Shown here: one piece after another, positions 1-12,874 of the stretch
How the letters are laid out: each line of letters starts with the position of its first letter
Position numbering within the stretch: position 1 is the first letter of the stretch
DNA from: Brugia malayi
Lineage: Eukaryota; Nematoda; Chromadorea; Rhabditida; Onchocercidae
DNA: 64,000 bases
Assembly (NCBI RefSeq): GCF_000002995.4
Contig: NW_025062478.1
Location: 8,532,001-8,596,000, forward strand
Reading direction: 5' to 3'
Program-made: the position numbers and the translations under genes
Notes under the pieces: model-generated
Database searches by the model: none
Told to the model about the DNA's origin: nothing
Seen by the model: only the letters and a program-made list of their open reading frames with translations

Positions 1-94
1 TCAACTCAGAAAAATCAATTTACAGACGATGATTACAAAATTAGCAGAATAGATATTATTCAGATTAATGCGATTGGACGGTTTGACTGAAAAG
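1..94 (+). CDS. possible 3'-terminal exon of a gene cut by the left edge
   Basis: After a plausible acceptor (TTTACAG ending at 25) the plus strand stays open, in the frame that uses two bases of a split codon, and ends at a TGA at 88-90. It would encode about 20 residues ending in AIGRFD. Composition looks protein-like, but the stretch is short and nothing upstream is visible, so chance is not excluded. No function can be proposed. Confidence 0.2.
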
Positions 95-777
95 AAAATA
101 GGTAAAGAAAAATAGATCTATTACAGTGAATCGATGATCAAGAAGTCGATTGGAAAACTCAGAGCTGAAGGAAAGTTGTCGTGAAACTTAAAGCGTCTAT
201 TATTTGTAGCTTAGAGTTAAATTGGACTTTCATATGCTCAAGAGCCTTCCTTATTTGTTACTGTAGTTGATATAAACAAATGCGTTGAGTGGAAGATCTA
301 TTCTAACGATTTTATTCGCTAACAACTACGATACACAAGTATTAATATATAGTCTATAGAAACAATATACTGGTAATTTTGTAGAAATATCGAGTAGTAA
401 GATGAAGGAAATGAATTAATTGAGAGGGAACTTGAGACGTTTAAATGAACTGAATTAAATCAATGCGGGAGAGCAGCTAAACTATTGCTGGTACAAAAAA
501 GGGTTTATCTTTATCTACTGGGCATTAACTTACAAAAAGCATTCAAACAGGAATTAAGACAAATTTTAATATTGTGGATAATATAATTTTATTTGATATA
601 TTTTGTAAGTTATTTGGAGATTCGAGTGATTATTTCGAGTCTTGCGACAAAACTAGCACATATCTAATCTATCTCCTAAGGTATAGTAATTTAGGAATCG
701 AGCTTTTCATACAACGAGAACTTAAAAAATTATCCAAAAAATATCTTTTCATAAAAAATGTGTGATATTAGCTATTT

Positions 778-1090
778 TCATCCAAATCTTGAAAATTTTG
801 GATCTACCTTTCACTTTCATAATCTGAAATGAAGCGTATTTTTTAAATCGAATTTTAACTTTTTCTTCTTTTTTTTCCATTTTACTTTTCTAATTTGAGT
901 CGTTAATGATCTTCTTGTAGTTAACTGAATAACTAAAGGAAAAATTACAAATTAATTGATGTTTTTCCCCCACATTTCAGCAAATGAAATTTTAACTCAA
1001 TCAATTATATCAGATTTTCAAACTGACTTCTTAGGATTCCTTCATATTATCACATTCAATGTAAATTCCTAAAAAATTCCTGATATTCCA
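778..1090 (+). repeat. direct repeat copy A (about 310 bp)
   Basis: This segment matches 1630-1955 over most of its length with scattered substitutions and small indels. Shared blocks include CATAATCTGAAATGA, TTTTACTTTTCTAATTTGAG and CACATTTCAGC. No coding frame is shared. It reads as an older local duplication or two copies of a dispersed element. Confidence 0.75.
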
Positions 1091-1629
1091 CTTATTTGTT
1101 CATTCCATAATTTTGTATCTTCTTCATTTGTGGTTTGATCCCAAGAGATATTCTTTCCCGACAATTTTTGAAGCAATAATTTAAATTTATCATTATACAA
1201 AAAAATCCTAATAGATTGTACTAAGACATCATGAACTGCAAAATGGACCTCTTTGCTAATAAATTTCAAATGATGAAGGAATGTCGTGAAAAGTAGGCAA
1301 TAATTTGTTCACCATCATTTGCACATATATTATTACTTCATACTATTCATTTTCTATAATAAATTTTCTTTTCTAAATTTCTCCGAGATTTTAAAAAGAT
1401 TTTCCACTCGTTTCTATGCTAATATCCTATAATTGTCTTGAATACGTGATCTTATTCGATCAGTGCATGCAGTTTTGTTGATTTATGCGTATCAGTTTGA
1501 ATGCTGTTCATTGAAGTAATTACAAATGTTATGTTTACAGACCGTTAAGCATTTATAAGATCTTATCAAATAGTCAAAAAAAGTAATCAAAAATATGTTT
1601 TGATAAAAACAGAATGACAGGTTAATTGT

Positions 1630-1955
1630 TTTCATCCAAATCTTAAATGAGCCAAATGAAATGGCTCCTCTACTTTTCGCTTCCATAATCTGAAATGACG
1701 CAAATTGAATTTTAACTTTTTTCCTTCTCTTCATTTTACTTTTCTAATTTGAGTCGTTAATTATATTCTTTCAGTTAGCTGAATAAATAAAGGAAAGATT
1801 ACAAATTAATCGATGTTTCTTCCCACATTTCAGCGAATGAAATTTTAACTTAATCAATTACACTAGATTTTAGATTCCAAACTAACTTTTAGGGTTCCTT
1901 CGTTGTTATCACCATAGTTAAGGAAGTTTTTAATTCTTAAAAAAATCCGTGAAAT
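1630..1955 (+). repeat. direct repeat copy B (about 320 bp)
   Basis: Second copy of the segment at 778-1090, same orientation, about 850 bp downstream. The copies differ by many point changes, so the duplication is not recent. No terminal inverted repeats or target-site duplication were seen. Confidence 0.75.
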
Positions 1956-1991
1956 TCTTAAAGTTGAAATAATTCCAACTTAAATAATATG

Positions 1992-2632
1992 TCAGTAAAT
2001 TGGCTTGCACCTTGTTCTATTTACTAGTAAATTATTGCTTTTTTGATAAAAATTATTGCAAATTAATAGGCACTTTTTATCTCCATTTGGCAATGAACCG
2101 TCGGCATCTGATCCCAATACATTCATATACGGATTCACTGAAAATACAAGCAGTATTAGGATACAAATAATCGTTGGTTGAAATAGGCTAATAATTTGAT
2201 TTGCTTGGCTTAGATGGAATTTGCATCAATTACTATTAAGTATATCCTATCAGCACTGCTTCAGAGCAGAGTGTGATCAAATGTTAAGCCAGGCTTAGAT
2301 AATTGAAGATACCATTTCTTCATCACTTCATCCTCTTTTTTCCTTTACTATTCACAGTTGCATATGATTTGCTGTACTTTTAATACATTTTTCTTCTTAT
2401 TTTAACATCATAGATGTTAAAATAAGAAGAAATATGTTTAGAAATTGCAAGATAACATCAAGCAATATAGAGCGGTCATTTAAAATCCGTCGAAATTTTT
2501 AAATTCTTAAATATTCAGTGGGTGTGAACTGAAATACTTACTGGATCCAACGAAAGGAGGAGGTGCTGCTTGGGTGAAATATTGTTGGTGGAACAGCGTA
2601 ATAAGTAGAATACTGAGTACTGTCAGATTCAT
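1992..2632 (-). CDS. small secreted peptide candidate, two exons
   Basis: Exon 1 (2632-2542) starts at an ATG 20 nt after a strong acceptor (TTTCTCAG, AG at 2652-2651), probably a trans-splice site. It encodes a typical signal peptide (MNLTVLSILLITLF...) followed by a proline-rich APPPFVGS segment. Its donor GTAAGT leaves phase 1, which joins in frame to exon 2 (2137-1992) after TTTTCAG. The product is 78 residues if exon 2 runs to the TGA at 1994-1992; internal GT sites mean the 3' end could differ. The mature part includes MNPYMNVLGSDADGSLPNGD and then a KK dibasic pair, so a processed peptide is possible. I do not recognise a family. The signal peptide and junction are convincing; the C-terminus is not. 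Confidence 0.5.
2390..2432. repeat. perfect 20-bp hairpin with 3-nt loop
   Basis: The arms at 2390-2409 and 2413-2432 are exact reverse complements around the loop ATA. The palindrome lies in the intron of the secreted-peptide candidate. A perfect arm of this length is unlikely by chance locally, even in AT-rich DNA. Confidence 0.85.
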
Positions 2633-2916
2633 CGTCAGTAGTTTGTAGCACTGAGAAAGTAACAATGAAGATTGAGGACACAAATAGCTCAGTGAAAAAG
2701 AAAACAACACAAGTTTTGGAAAAAAAAAATATTTCGAAATCCTTTATAAATATGAGTTAAATGATAATTCATGAAATCATTCCTAAGTCAATAAATATTC
2801 GCTAGAGGGATCATCGTTTATAAAGGCAAATTTTTAGCATAATTTGGCAAGAACAGATTGAAATTCTAACATATTTTGTAAAAAAATTGCTATAAAGTCT
2901 TTTGAGCACAGTTTGC

Positions 2917-3092
2917 TTGCTCATAAAATAAAATAATCTATTTATGGCACATTTTGTTTCATGATATTTGATAGCATGATTTATGATAGCACAGTTTTAT
3001 GACAGCACAATCTGTCAACAAGAAGAAAAAATTCATAATTTGCTCATAAAATAAAATAATCCATTTATGGCATATTTTATTTTATAATATTT
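2917..3092 (+). repeat. 53-bp direct repeat pair
   Basis: The segment at 2917-2969 recurs at 3040-3092 with a few substitutions (shared TTGCTCATAAAATAAAATAA, then TTTATGGCA). Simple AT-rich duplication; no function seen. Confidence 0.75.
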
Positions 3093-5103
3093 TAGAGGAA
3101 AACGAAAAACTTCCATTTTTCATTTGAGATGGAAGTTGGGCTAAGATAGTAAAAGGAAAGGATGCTTGGCGATGAGCAAAAGCGTTGTTTTAACATGAAA
3201 TGGAACTATCCCTTTGTCAGACCGCCAGTTAAGTCTTTATATTGATCAGTGAACTGTTATTCCACAACTAATGAATATTTCAGTTAAGATAAATTGTGAA
3301 TGACAAGACTATCATTATCATTTAAGATATACTTATTTCAGATAAATTCATTTTTATGACAAAAGAATTTGAATTTTATAAAAGACGAAACTTAGAAAAT
3401 ATGTATTCTTCCAAACGCAGTCAATATTGTCGTAATAATCAGCACTTACATAAATGATATCCAAGGTAATATCCATATTACAAATCATTGCACTCGATAT
3501 CTTATCTAAATTTGAATAAGTGCAAAAATTTTGATGACTGAAATTAATCTTAATGAATATTTTTTATTCGATCTGATAAATTTAATATAAATTGAAAATG
3601 TATCGTCGATAGCCAGTTCAGATAAGATATGTTCCAAAATTAGCGCTCTATAAGAAATCTTTAAAGGTTAAAATCTGGCTGAGATGAAGCGATTTCTCAA
3701 AAAATCTTAATTACTGAATCACAGAAAAATTATACAACTCTTAAATATATTTTCCAAAATATAATATTTCTTTAAGAATGATGGGTTGATTACTTCAATA
3801 ATGCTATATATTGAAAATGAGTGACCGTATATTTACATTTCAGTGGCTATTGTCAAAAAATTATCTTTTGTCGCAGCGAGTAGTTTTCTCAAAAAAGGAA
3901 AAAGAATTGCAAATAGGCAAAGGTCGGCGTAAATCGGTATCCTCAATAGTGTTTTTGCTCCATATCACAGCAATCTCAAAAATTCAACTTCTAGGATACA
4001 AGCAATAAATTTGCCTCGAACCTACTTTCTTTCACCTTTTCTTTATCAAGCAATATATCTACTTCGGCAGTTTAATAACCTTTACGTTTACTAAGCTTCC
4101 TTCAACAAACCTTCTTCACGACGTCATGATCATGAAATACTGTCTATTTCGAAAAATTAGTTACCGAAAGAAGTCACTTTTTTTATTCCGTTGATTAGGA
4201 AACAACTGAACATCACATCTTGACTTTGCAAATTGCAGCCCAGAAAAAATTACGCTTAATTTTGGTAACTGTGGATAGTTTAGAAATTTTGAAGATATCT
4301 TATTCTTTTGCAAAAAAAAAAAATTATATGGTTTTATATGTAACCTGCTTATTGAATAACAAATAGAGCATTCATTCGACTAGGCACTGAAAATTTAATT
4401 AAAGCGCTACAGAGGAAGAAATCATTCCTTACATTTTTCTCTATCAAGATTTGCAGAACGAGGAATGTTTTCATTTGTTTCAAGAAATACTGCACATTTA
4501 AAAGTTCCATAAAACTTATACTTACAAACTTAATGTGAAATTCAGAAATAACTTTTTATGAGTGGAAAACAACATAACAACATAGAGGCAACGAAAAAAT
4601 ACATTATTAGGACAGGTAACCGCGTCCTTTTAAAATTATATGCTATAAAAAATGCATATTCATTATCGTCAATTTAAATCGTTCCATCATAAATTCTTGA
4701 AATATGGGAATACTCTTTCTTTCCAGAACTCAGAACCACTTAATATGCATGTTTTAAGAGCGAAAAATGACACTATTCACAAAATTCCATTTTCTTCAAA
4801 TACAATACTGTTAGGAACAGTCAACAGAAAAAAAAGAATATTTGAAAGGAATCGAGCTGCCAAAATACTTGAATTTAGTATGAAACACTTACAATGATAT
4901 TTTCATCCTCGAATTTTAAATCACTGAGAAAAAAAACAAAGAAAGCTATTTTGATTCGAAATCTCTGTAAACTCTCGACGATTTTTCTTGTTGCTTATAG
5001 TCAAATACAGTAAAATTAAGTTGTCAGGTTGAAGAGCATATTTAAAAGCGAGAAATTTTAAAAAGTCTCCTTTATCGGAAGACCAAAATTAGGAACAAAG
5101 TCA

Positions 5104-5167
5104 AATAATTGAGAACTGTAAACAATAAAAAATTTAAGTAATTGAGAACTGTAAACAATAAAAAATT
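5104..5167 (+). repeat. 32-bp tandem duplication
   Basis: Two adjacent, nearly identical 32-bp units containing ATTGAGAACTGTAAACAATA. They lie downstream of the LSm5 stop codon, in its likely 3' UTR or flank. Confidence 0.85.
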
Positions 5168-5239
5168 TGGACGTTTTATGACAAAATGTTCAATATTTTA
5201 ATACAAAATACATTTATAGAAGCAAAAAAATTGCAAAAA

Positions 5240-5769
5240 TTAAACTTCAGGACCTTCGCCTCCAGGTACCAACATTGTGATATGATTACCATTCAGTAAA
5301 ATGGTATCTAATTTCGTTACTCTTTTACCGTCAACCGTATTTTCGTACTCCACAACATCTTCTAATACCATATTGACGTAGTCGTCAAAACCTGTTAAAG
5401 TTCCAACAATCTCTTTTTCACCTATAACGAAATTCACATACACAAATTTACTTCGATATCTGTAGAATACTGTAAACACATAATATATGGCACATTCATT
5501 TTAATATCTAAAAATAGATGAATGCTCAGCCATTGCAAAAAATGAAATTAGCATAAGATATAGATGATGGCTAATGCTCACTAATAATTCGTCGCTTTAG
5601 GGATATTTGACTAATGCAATCATATGTACGAGTCGAACCTGATACCATTAAATCCTTTTTATTACTCTAACTAACCTTTCATAATAACCCAAATCCTGGA
5701 ACCAATACATTTGTCTACCAATTCCAACGGTAGTAACGTCGACGGATTCGATGATGTAGAATTCGACAT
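5240..5769 (-). CDS. lsm-5: U6 snRNA-associated Sm-like protein LSm5
   Basis: Subunit of the LSm2-8 ring that binds the 3' end of U6 snRNA in the nucleus, and of the LSm1-7 ring that promotes cytoplasmic mRNA decapping. Two exons, 5769-5676 and 5421-5240, join in phase 1 inside the codon for Gly of [12 protein letters not shown]. The product is 91 residues, the usual family length. Sm1 is seen in [10 protein letters not shown] and [18 protein letters not shown], and Sm2 in [17 protein letters not shown]. The Asp-Asn pair of Sm1 (YVNM) and the Asn-Gly of Sm2 (LLNGNHI), both typical of RNA-binding Sm folds, are present. The ATG sits 2 nt after a TTTCTAG acceptor, consistent with spliced-leader addition. 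No operon partner is close. Confidence 0.96.
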
Positions 5770-5773
5770 ATCT

Positions 5774-7276
5774 AGAAAAATGGAACAAGGAAGGCATAAA
5801 AGTATTGAATTCCGGAGTTTCGATGAATATATACTACCATTCCAAATATTCTAATTTGTTTTTCATAGCCTCATATTCGATTTCTAGACTTCTGCCAATT
5901 CAGAATTTATTTGAATGAAATAAGGTATCATAAAACCATGTATTTCATCAAATCCGATGTTAAATGAAAATAACATAAAAGACGCGTGTATTAAAGCTAG
6001 CTTGGTTAAAAAAATGAGAAATTCTGACAATCCATTTCGTTCCAAGTAAATGAAAGAAACAGCTGTCCTTAGCGCAAATTCATACGATTTGAACAAAAGC
6101 AATTTTACTACATTTCCTGAATTTAACCAGAAAAAAGGCTTTAATAATAAAAATAATGAACATTTATCCACGAAAGGAGTTGTAATTATATTGAAAACCA
6201 AAAAAAATTTAATTTAATCTAATGAATATTTCAATATAAAAGAGAGAAAAATAAACATGTAATAAAACACCTCATGTAGTTTCAAGACTTCTTGCACATT
6301 AGAACAAATTAAAGGAAATATGAGATGAGAATTATTCTCGGAAACAAGCGGCATAGTTATAAGTAAAAGTTAAGAACAAAAATGAAGTTACAAGCACACA
6401 ATACAAATGATGGGACAGATATAAGGTTGAAGGAAGCAAGAAATTTCAAATCCCTGCAAATTAAAAGCCTCAAAAGATTTCCAGAAGTAAGAGAATACTT
6501 CCAGCAATTCTACAGTTACAAATACTTAGCACGCTTAAAAATTTATGAAATTTTTGGAAGTTTAGAATCTAGAGATCCAACTTAAGGAACAAACAAAATG
6601 CTGCACCTTGCTTTAAAGAAACAAAAGGAGGAGAAACGGAATAATGCTTTTTACATGAAGCAATGAGGAAAGCTAAAAAAAATACGGTGTACACATAAAT
6701 TTTACTCATAAAAGAATATGCAAAAATTTAGCAAATAATTTCAGGAATTAGCAGTGCTAAAAATTGAATCAAGAAGATGTGAACATTTGGAGCCAGTACT
6801 CCATAGTTGCTAAATGACTTTTTTTTATTATGTTTTTTTTTTTTATAATTTACTGGATGAAATTTACAGTTCTAAAACTTCAAAAATCTAAGAATTTTCA
6901 TTTGATTTCATCCTATCTACTGTTCAACTTCAGTCTTAAATGTATTCTAAATGTATCCCAAAGAAACGTACACAAAAAGGAGATGAAAGTCAACAGAACA
7001 TATAAAATATATTTCTAAATTTTAACACCTGCTAATAATCGCCAAAAAAATTATGATTCTCACTTCTTTTTGAAATATGCACCATTATATACCGAAATAA
7101 CTTAAATTTACATAAAATAATAACATCTAAAATGGCTACTTTAGATAACTGACAAAAAAACACGAAGACTGGCTTTTATTATTTTTCAATAGAAATGGTA
7201 ATTCAAAAAAAAGCCATTTTAAATAGCAATGAAATCATAAGATTAACAAATAAAAATACTTTGCTTTTCAAAACAT
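5774..7276. other. intergenic stretch between LSm5 and EB1
   Basis: About 1.5 kb, AT-rich. Open frames such as 5884-6201 (minus) and 6382-6585 (plus) show no splice sites or motifs that support coding. It should hold the LSm5 promoter and the end of the EB1 3' UTR. Confidence 0.5.
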
Positions 7277-7282
7277 TTTATT
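7277..7282 (-). terminator. poly(A) signal AATAAA of the EB1 gene
   Basis: A canonical AATAAA on the minus strand starts about 38 nt past the EB1 stop codon, which predicts a short 3' UTR. Confidence 0.6.
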
Positions 7283-7319
7283 CATCCTCTATTTCTGTAG
7301 AACTATCACTTCCTCGCCT

Positions 7320-9733
7320 TCAGTAGATTTCATCTCCGTTCTCAACCTCGTTCTCGTCCGGCGGTGCAAATCCTTCTTCCGTTTCATACAATATCTTTAA
7401 ATACCACTCTTTTAAGTTCCGAAGAAACGACAGAAAATTTTTTTCACAACAAAGTGATAAAATTATGAATGGAATCTTTTTTGGAAGAATCTAAACTATC
7501 TGTTCCAAGCAGTCCACAATAATTATGCAAAAATTTCACTTTATCCCTGCTAGGCTTCCAAAAATAGTAACAACTGCATTAGGTTTCAAAGAAGCGACAG
7601 ATAAAGGATGGGATGAATTGGATACGCTTCATTCATTACTACAGAATGCTGAGTTATACATACGAAATAAAAAAAGATTCTCTTTTTTTGTAGACACGGT
7701 AATGAGTGACCTATGGCAGAACATGAGCCGAAAAAAAAAATGAAAAATACACAAAACAAATCGTAAAATAAAATTACTGTGTTAATCTGATAATTAAATC
7801 AGTAATAAACGAAATACATACCGCAATTACACGGGCTACATCAATGGTTCCAATCTGCTCATTGTCTTGACATATTACTTCAATCTGTCGCAGTTTCGAA
7901 AAATAAAAGTCACGTTCCTAAGAATTGAAAATATGGAAATGAGTAAATGGCATGTACTAATTATAAATTAATTATAAATTTTCATTTCAACTAGTGTTGC
8001 CTAACTAAAATTTATGTGTGTTCAATGAAATATTTTTATAATAATAAGTTTATAACAAATGGATAATTTTCTAGCAAAAAAAAACCCTCCAAAATATAAA
8101 ACAAGAAAATCTTAAGAAATACAACAGTGCGAATAACCTTTTCAAGACTGACTATCACATTGTCACCTTCAGCTATCTGTCCCTTGGCTTCCTCCAATTC
8201 GCGTTTTAAATTCGCCACTACCTGTTAAGATGCAATGATTAAACGAAAGCATTTTGAAAAAGACTGAAACTCGATCGCCAATTTATTGCATATATTATAT
8301 TCAAGAAAAAAAAAATCCGATGCAATAATTTCCAACCTAATAATAAACGCAACGTTGTCAATTCAGTTATGAACTGTTCTGCCCTTTATAAAATTTCATC
8401 ACCAAGAAATAATTTTAAGGGATTTTCGTAAATACCTGAGGATCTACTACGGGTTGAATAGGATGTGCAGTAGCTCGCGCAACGGTAGTTGTAATAAGCG
8501 GTGCAGCTGTTCGAGTTGGGTTGTGCTTCCCTCCAAGAACTGGTGCCTTCCGTACTTCACCTTTATTCATAGAAGCATTTGACGCCGAAAGGGTTGATTT
8601 CCTGTTTGCGATTTCATGATAAGATAATTATTATATATGAAATGTTGTAGCAGAAAATCCGTAATTCATTATAATCCATTAAAAGTACTTTTTTTTGGCA
8701 TTTTTTCTATGCCATTATACTCCGTTTAATGTTCATTTGTCTAACAAAAGCTTTTAGCATATTTTTTATAAACTTTTTTCCTAGATTTACTATACGTTAC
8801 AGAAGTTCAAACAATCCTACTCAATTTCAGAAAATTTGAACAAAACAGTAGTTATTTCCTAACGAATTCATAAAAACCAACTTAACTGGTGGAGCTGAAG
8901 ACTTCGCAGGCATTCGTGAAGGTGCATTGGCTTTTACATCAGATGGCAATGGTTCGCCACTCCGAGCTTCCAATGGGTCATATTCGTGCCCATCAAAATT
9001 TGCATCAAAAAATTTTTTAAACCACTGCAAGAACTCGAAATTGTCCTACAACAATAGAGTTTTACGAATTCAAGACTAGTGGTATCAGCATCCTTCACAT
9101 GTGATCGGCGTTAAAAAATTTTAATACGTCATTTTTGCAAAATCTGTTCGATAAAAAAGTTACCTACCTGAAATTTTCCCTTGATAAGTTTCTCCACAGG
9201 AACAATTTTATCAACACCTAGTGTTTTCCATGACGTCTGCAGTAACTTCCAGTTACTTAACCAATCCAATTCTAATCTGCTGTTCCATTTCACCCGCCGT
9301 AATTGTATTGAACCAGGAAACAGGAAATCTGTGAACTTCAAAAAAAAAAAAAAAAACAGTAAACTGAGGAAATGATATTATTCAAACAATTCAAAGTACC
9401 ATATATAAGATTTAAGATAGATATTAAGACTTTTCGTTCCAAGAATATTGAAGAATTCCCCACTATACAACTTCGAAATGAAATTACGAGCATCCGAAAT
9501 CGTTACGATTTTGTTATCATAAATAAAACCAATTCATCATTAAATCACTTTCAGAAAAAAAGGATTTCGTCCAAAACTTCGTTTTGCCTTACTTGACAGT
9601 AAGCTGCACCCGTATGCATTTCTTCAATTTTTGCAAAATTTGACTGCAAGCAATCGTTTACCCACATGAGCATTTCATGCCGAGATAGATTTTCTGTCGT
9701 TGCAGATGTTGCATATACATTTACAACTGACAT
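7320..9733 (-). CDS. EB1-family microtubule plus-end-binding protein
   Basis: Binds growing microtubule ends through an N-terminal calponin-homology domain and recruits partners through a C-terminal EB-homology domain. Seven exons: 9733-9593, 9335-9168, 9045-8882, 8601-8436, 8221-8138, 7917-7822, 7394-7320; product 297 residues. The CH domain (about residues 15-115) includes [50 protein letters not shown] and [13 protein letters not shown], all hallmark EB1 motifs. A Ser/Pro/Lys-rich linker follows, then the coiled coil and EBH domain ([34 protein letters not shown]). The ATG directly follows TTTTCCAG, so a trans-splice start is likely. The protein ends in GDEIY rather than the usual EEY/EEF, which may weaken binding to CAP-Gly proteins while keeping a terminal aromatic. 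Confidence 0.96.
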
Positions 9734-9735
9734 CT

Positions 9736-12700
9736 GGAAAATGAAATATCAGCATTAATATTCAATTTTCATCACTGTCCACTCTATACAAATTCAATGA
9801 CTGATCTAGTTCTACTAAATCTAAACCAGTTTTCATTACATATCTAAATTGATACTGGGATGTATAATTGGAGCATGCTAACCTTTGCTGACAAACCCGC
9901 TTACTACCCTCGAAAGAGAATTAAGCTTCAAATCATAAAACGATCTCTGAAAAAACTGATGTGAATTTCCTTGAACATCGTTCCTGACCGTATAAGCATA
10001 TACAGAGAGGAATTAAACAAAGGTACAGGAGAGAAGCAATGCCGTACATAATGCAACGAATAATTAAGAAATACTATATCCTTGCAAATTCCTCACTAAT
10101 AGTTAGACTCAAATATCATTACAGAAGAAAGTCATTCATCGCTACTGATTGCAACTACGATACGTTGCCGCAATCTTCAACTGACTCATTACAACGATGA
10201 ATGGATTTGTATAAAACGTAGGCTACGGCCTTGACCCGTTCCACTTTATACCAAACACTCGTAGTAGACCACAAGGCAGAGGATTACAAGAACGTTAGGA
10301 ATTTATTGGTATTTAATTTTGTGCCGTATTGAAATTTCAAGCTAAACTGTAACTTGACTCTTCAAGTGTACCGAAAAGACACTGCATGACACCCACTAAT
10401 ATACTTACTACAAAGCTTTTTGTAAAAGCCTCGTGTCTGCTTTTGGCAGTCAAATCAATTATAGAGCCTGAGTAAATTAACACAGCGATGAATAAAAATT
10501 GTCCTTATCAAAACAGTTCAGAATTATACCAGAAATGGATAGCAGTGTAGTAGTAATTTTTGACAAGTAACAAATAGTGCTGTAAATGATCGATGAAAGC
10601 TGAAGTTCTTAGCATAAACGCTGCAGCATGGGCAAAGAATCGATAAAATATTACATTCAAACACAAAAACAACTAACAAAACGCCTGGAATAACTTATTC
10701 GAGACAGTAGTGATTTGAAAACACCACACTGCACTGGAAACACAAATCCACAAAGTTTAGACTAACTAGATGTGCAATAAAAATATTTACTACCAACTAC
10801 TGTCACATTCCCTTTGCTTTTCTTTTCATTTGGATAAATTTCAAAAACTTTTAAAATTCAACGTCGAAATCGATTACACCTGATTCCTGATAAATCTATT
10901 TTTATTTATTGGTCCATTATCCAGCAAGTATTTCTTAGCGATAGACATGATTCGTGTCTACTGTCAGATTTCAGTTATTTTTCTAGCAACAAATCAAACA
11001 ATTCCCAAAGAATAAATATTTCGCTAACATCCATTTCAAACAAACACTACAACAAATCCATTTTCATCCAATAACGAATCACTCAATCTATTAGCAAATT
11101 CAAAAATCAAATGTAACAAATAGTGCTATAAACGACAAACCAGACAATTTCCAAAGAATAAATATTATACTGACATCCATTCAAACAAATACAACAGCAG
11201 AGAAGGTTTTAAAGAGTTCGAGATAATGCAGTTAATTTTTGGAGTATCGAATTATTAAAGATCCTTTAATAAATGCTGATTGCTCACCGATCACCTGCTT
11301 GAAACAACTCGGCTATTATTCTAGTTCTGTTCTGCAGTAGAATCAAGGGAACTACCGCTTATTTCAGTTATAAATTACGGTGATAAAAGCAAAATGAAAG
11401 TAGCAATTACAAGAACAAAAACATAAGCAACCACAAACTACATGGTTTACATCTTGTTTTATTCACTTTTTTTGGAAAGCAACAAAATTATAAAATTACA
11501 ATTTAACAAAACAAAGTAGCAGTAAAGGAAGAAATTCTCAAATCTAACTTGCAAATTAAAAGACAGTGTAGAACATGAACTTAACAACTTCGGAAAATCC
11601 ATGCATTTACGATAATGATTCATCGCATATATTAAACAAAACTTTGTATTATGTTGCATATATTGTACACAGCTTTGTATTATGCAAGCTCTAATGAAAG
11701 TATTAAATTTCGTCATTAACGATCTAACAACTACCGAAATGCTTTCGAAGTAGTTTTAGTGGTTGTTACCATCAGAAAAGTGCCAGTTTGGTTCTGAATT
11801 GTATTCAAGGAGAGATAAGAAAATTAACAGTAATCAATAACCACTACCCGAAAGTTTTCGTTACATGCAACTTACAGATGCTGCGAAAATAGAATTAAAA
11901 TGGCAAATGACAATTATGTCAATTCGTTGTTTGGAGAATATCAACTAGAAATGAAGTATGGTATAAAAATCATTACCGTTTAATAAATTACTGGTCAAAA
12001 CCTATCATCCACAAAGTACTGCTTCACAAAAATAAAAACCGCAAGTGTTATCGAAAACATGACGGGAAAGAGATCATGTAAAACAAGTCTTTAAAATAAT
12101 ATCTGTTAACAATTTATTACATCATAGTAAAGAAATACAAAACCCAGAAACTGATTCCCTTTCCAATTCTTTCATGCATTTCAATACTACTACGTTTCGG
12201 GAGCAGAAACAATATAGAAGATTTTTCGAATTTCTGTGTCGAATTATCAGAATTGTCCATTACGATATCTTATTTTCGCTCAGTTTTTCGGTTTGATATC
12301 GACAGAAAAAGGAACCAAATATAATTCGAAAGCGATTCAGGATGTCGACTGTCATCATTGCATTTAAACCACCAACACGCTAGACTATCTAAGATTTTTT
12401 CATTTACAGAATAGCAAAATTCATGAAAATGCAGCAATGCAAAATTATGCTGGAATTCAGAAGTGATAACACAGAATACTAAATTTCGTAAAGTGATGAT
12501 AATTACATGCAAATAAAACAACTATGCATCCATAATTTATGTATAAAATGTAATTAAATTAATGCCTGAGACAGACGACGTATTACAAAGACAATATATA
12601 TAAAAGGAAAAAAAAAAAATGCACGCTACTTAAAGTATTTAAAGGAACACTAATATATTTCATGATTGCATGATATGACGTGGTTCATGGAGACCGCGAT

Positions 12701-12874
12701 AAACCCATACACATAGATAATCTGCAATTTAATCATTATTAGGCAACGATCATTGAAAAAACATGACAGTGTTGAGTCATGCAGCGGAATAAACTTTGGT
12801 GACAAGGATTATTTCGACCAAGTTTCAGTTTGAACATTTCAAGTCTGAAATTAAATGAAATTGATAGATAATTT
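9736..12874. other. long intergenic stretch upstream of EB1
   Basis: About 3.1 kb without a supported gene. Short frames on both strands (for example 11459-11716 and 12270-12521, minus) have no convincing splice sites or motifs. It should contain the EB1 promoter; no element could be named. Confidence 0.5.

Larger units (their letters stand above)
91..1991. other. non-coding stretch with a local duplication
   Basis: No gene is recognised. Short open frames here lack splice context and family resemblance. The main content is the pair of about 310-bp related segments listed separately. Confidence 0.5.
2653..5239. other. gene-poor stretch with small repeats
   Basis: No gene is supported. Open frames at 3811-4008 and 4652-4897 (plus) have no splice context or recognisable motifs. 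The stretch holds two small direct repeats, listed separately, and AT-rich filler. Confidence 0.5.

Noticed and set aside
1069..1269. 66-residue minus-strand frame
   Set aside because: Overlaps the duplicated segment, lacks splice partners and shows no recognised motif.
5620..5645. B-box-like AGGTTCGACTCG on the minus strand
   Set aside because: Inside the LSm5 intron; no A box or acceptor stem nearby.
7525..7743. 72-residue plus-strand open frame in the last EB1 intron
   Set aside because: Antisense to a well-supported gene, no splice context, Lys-rich end from an A-run; treated as chance.
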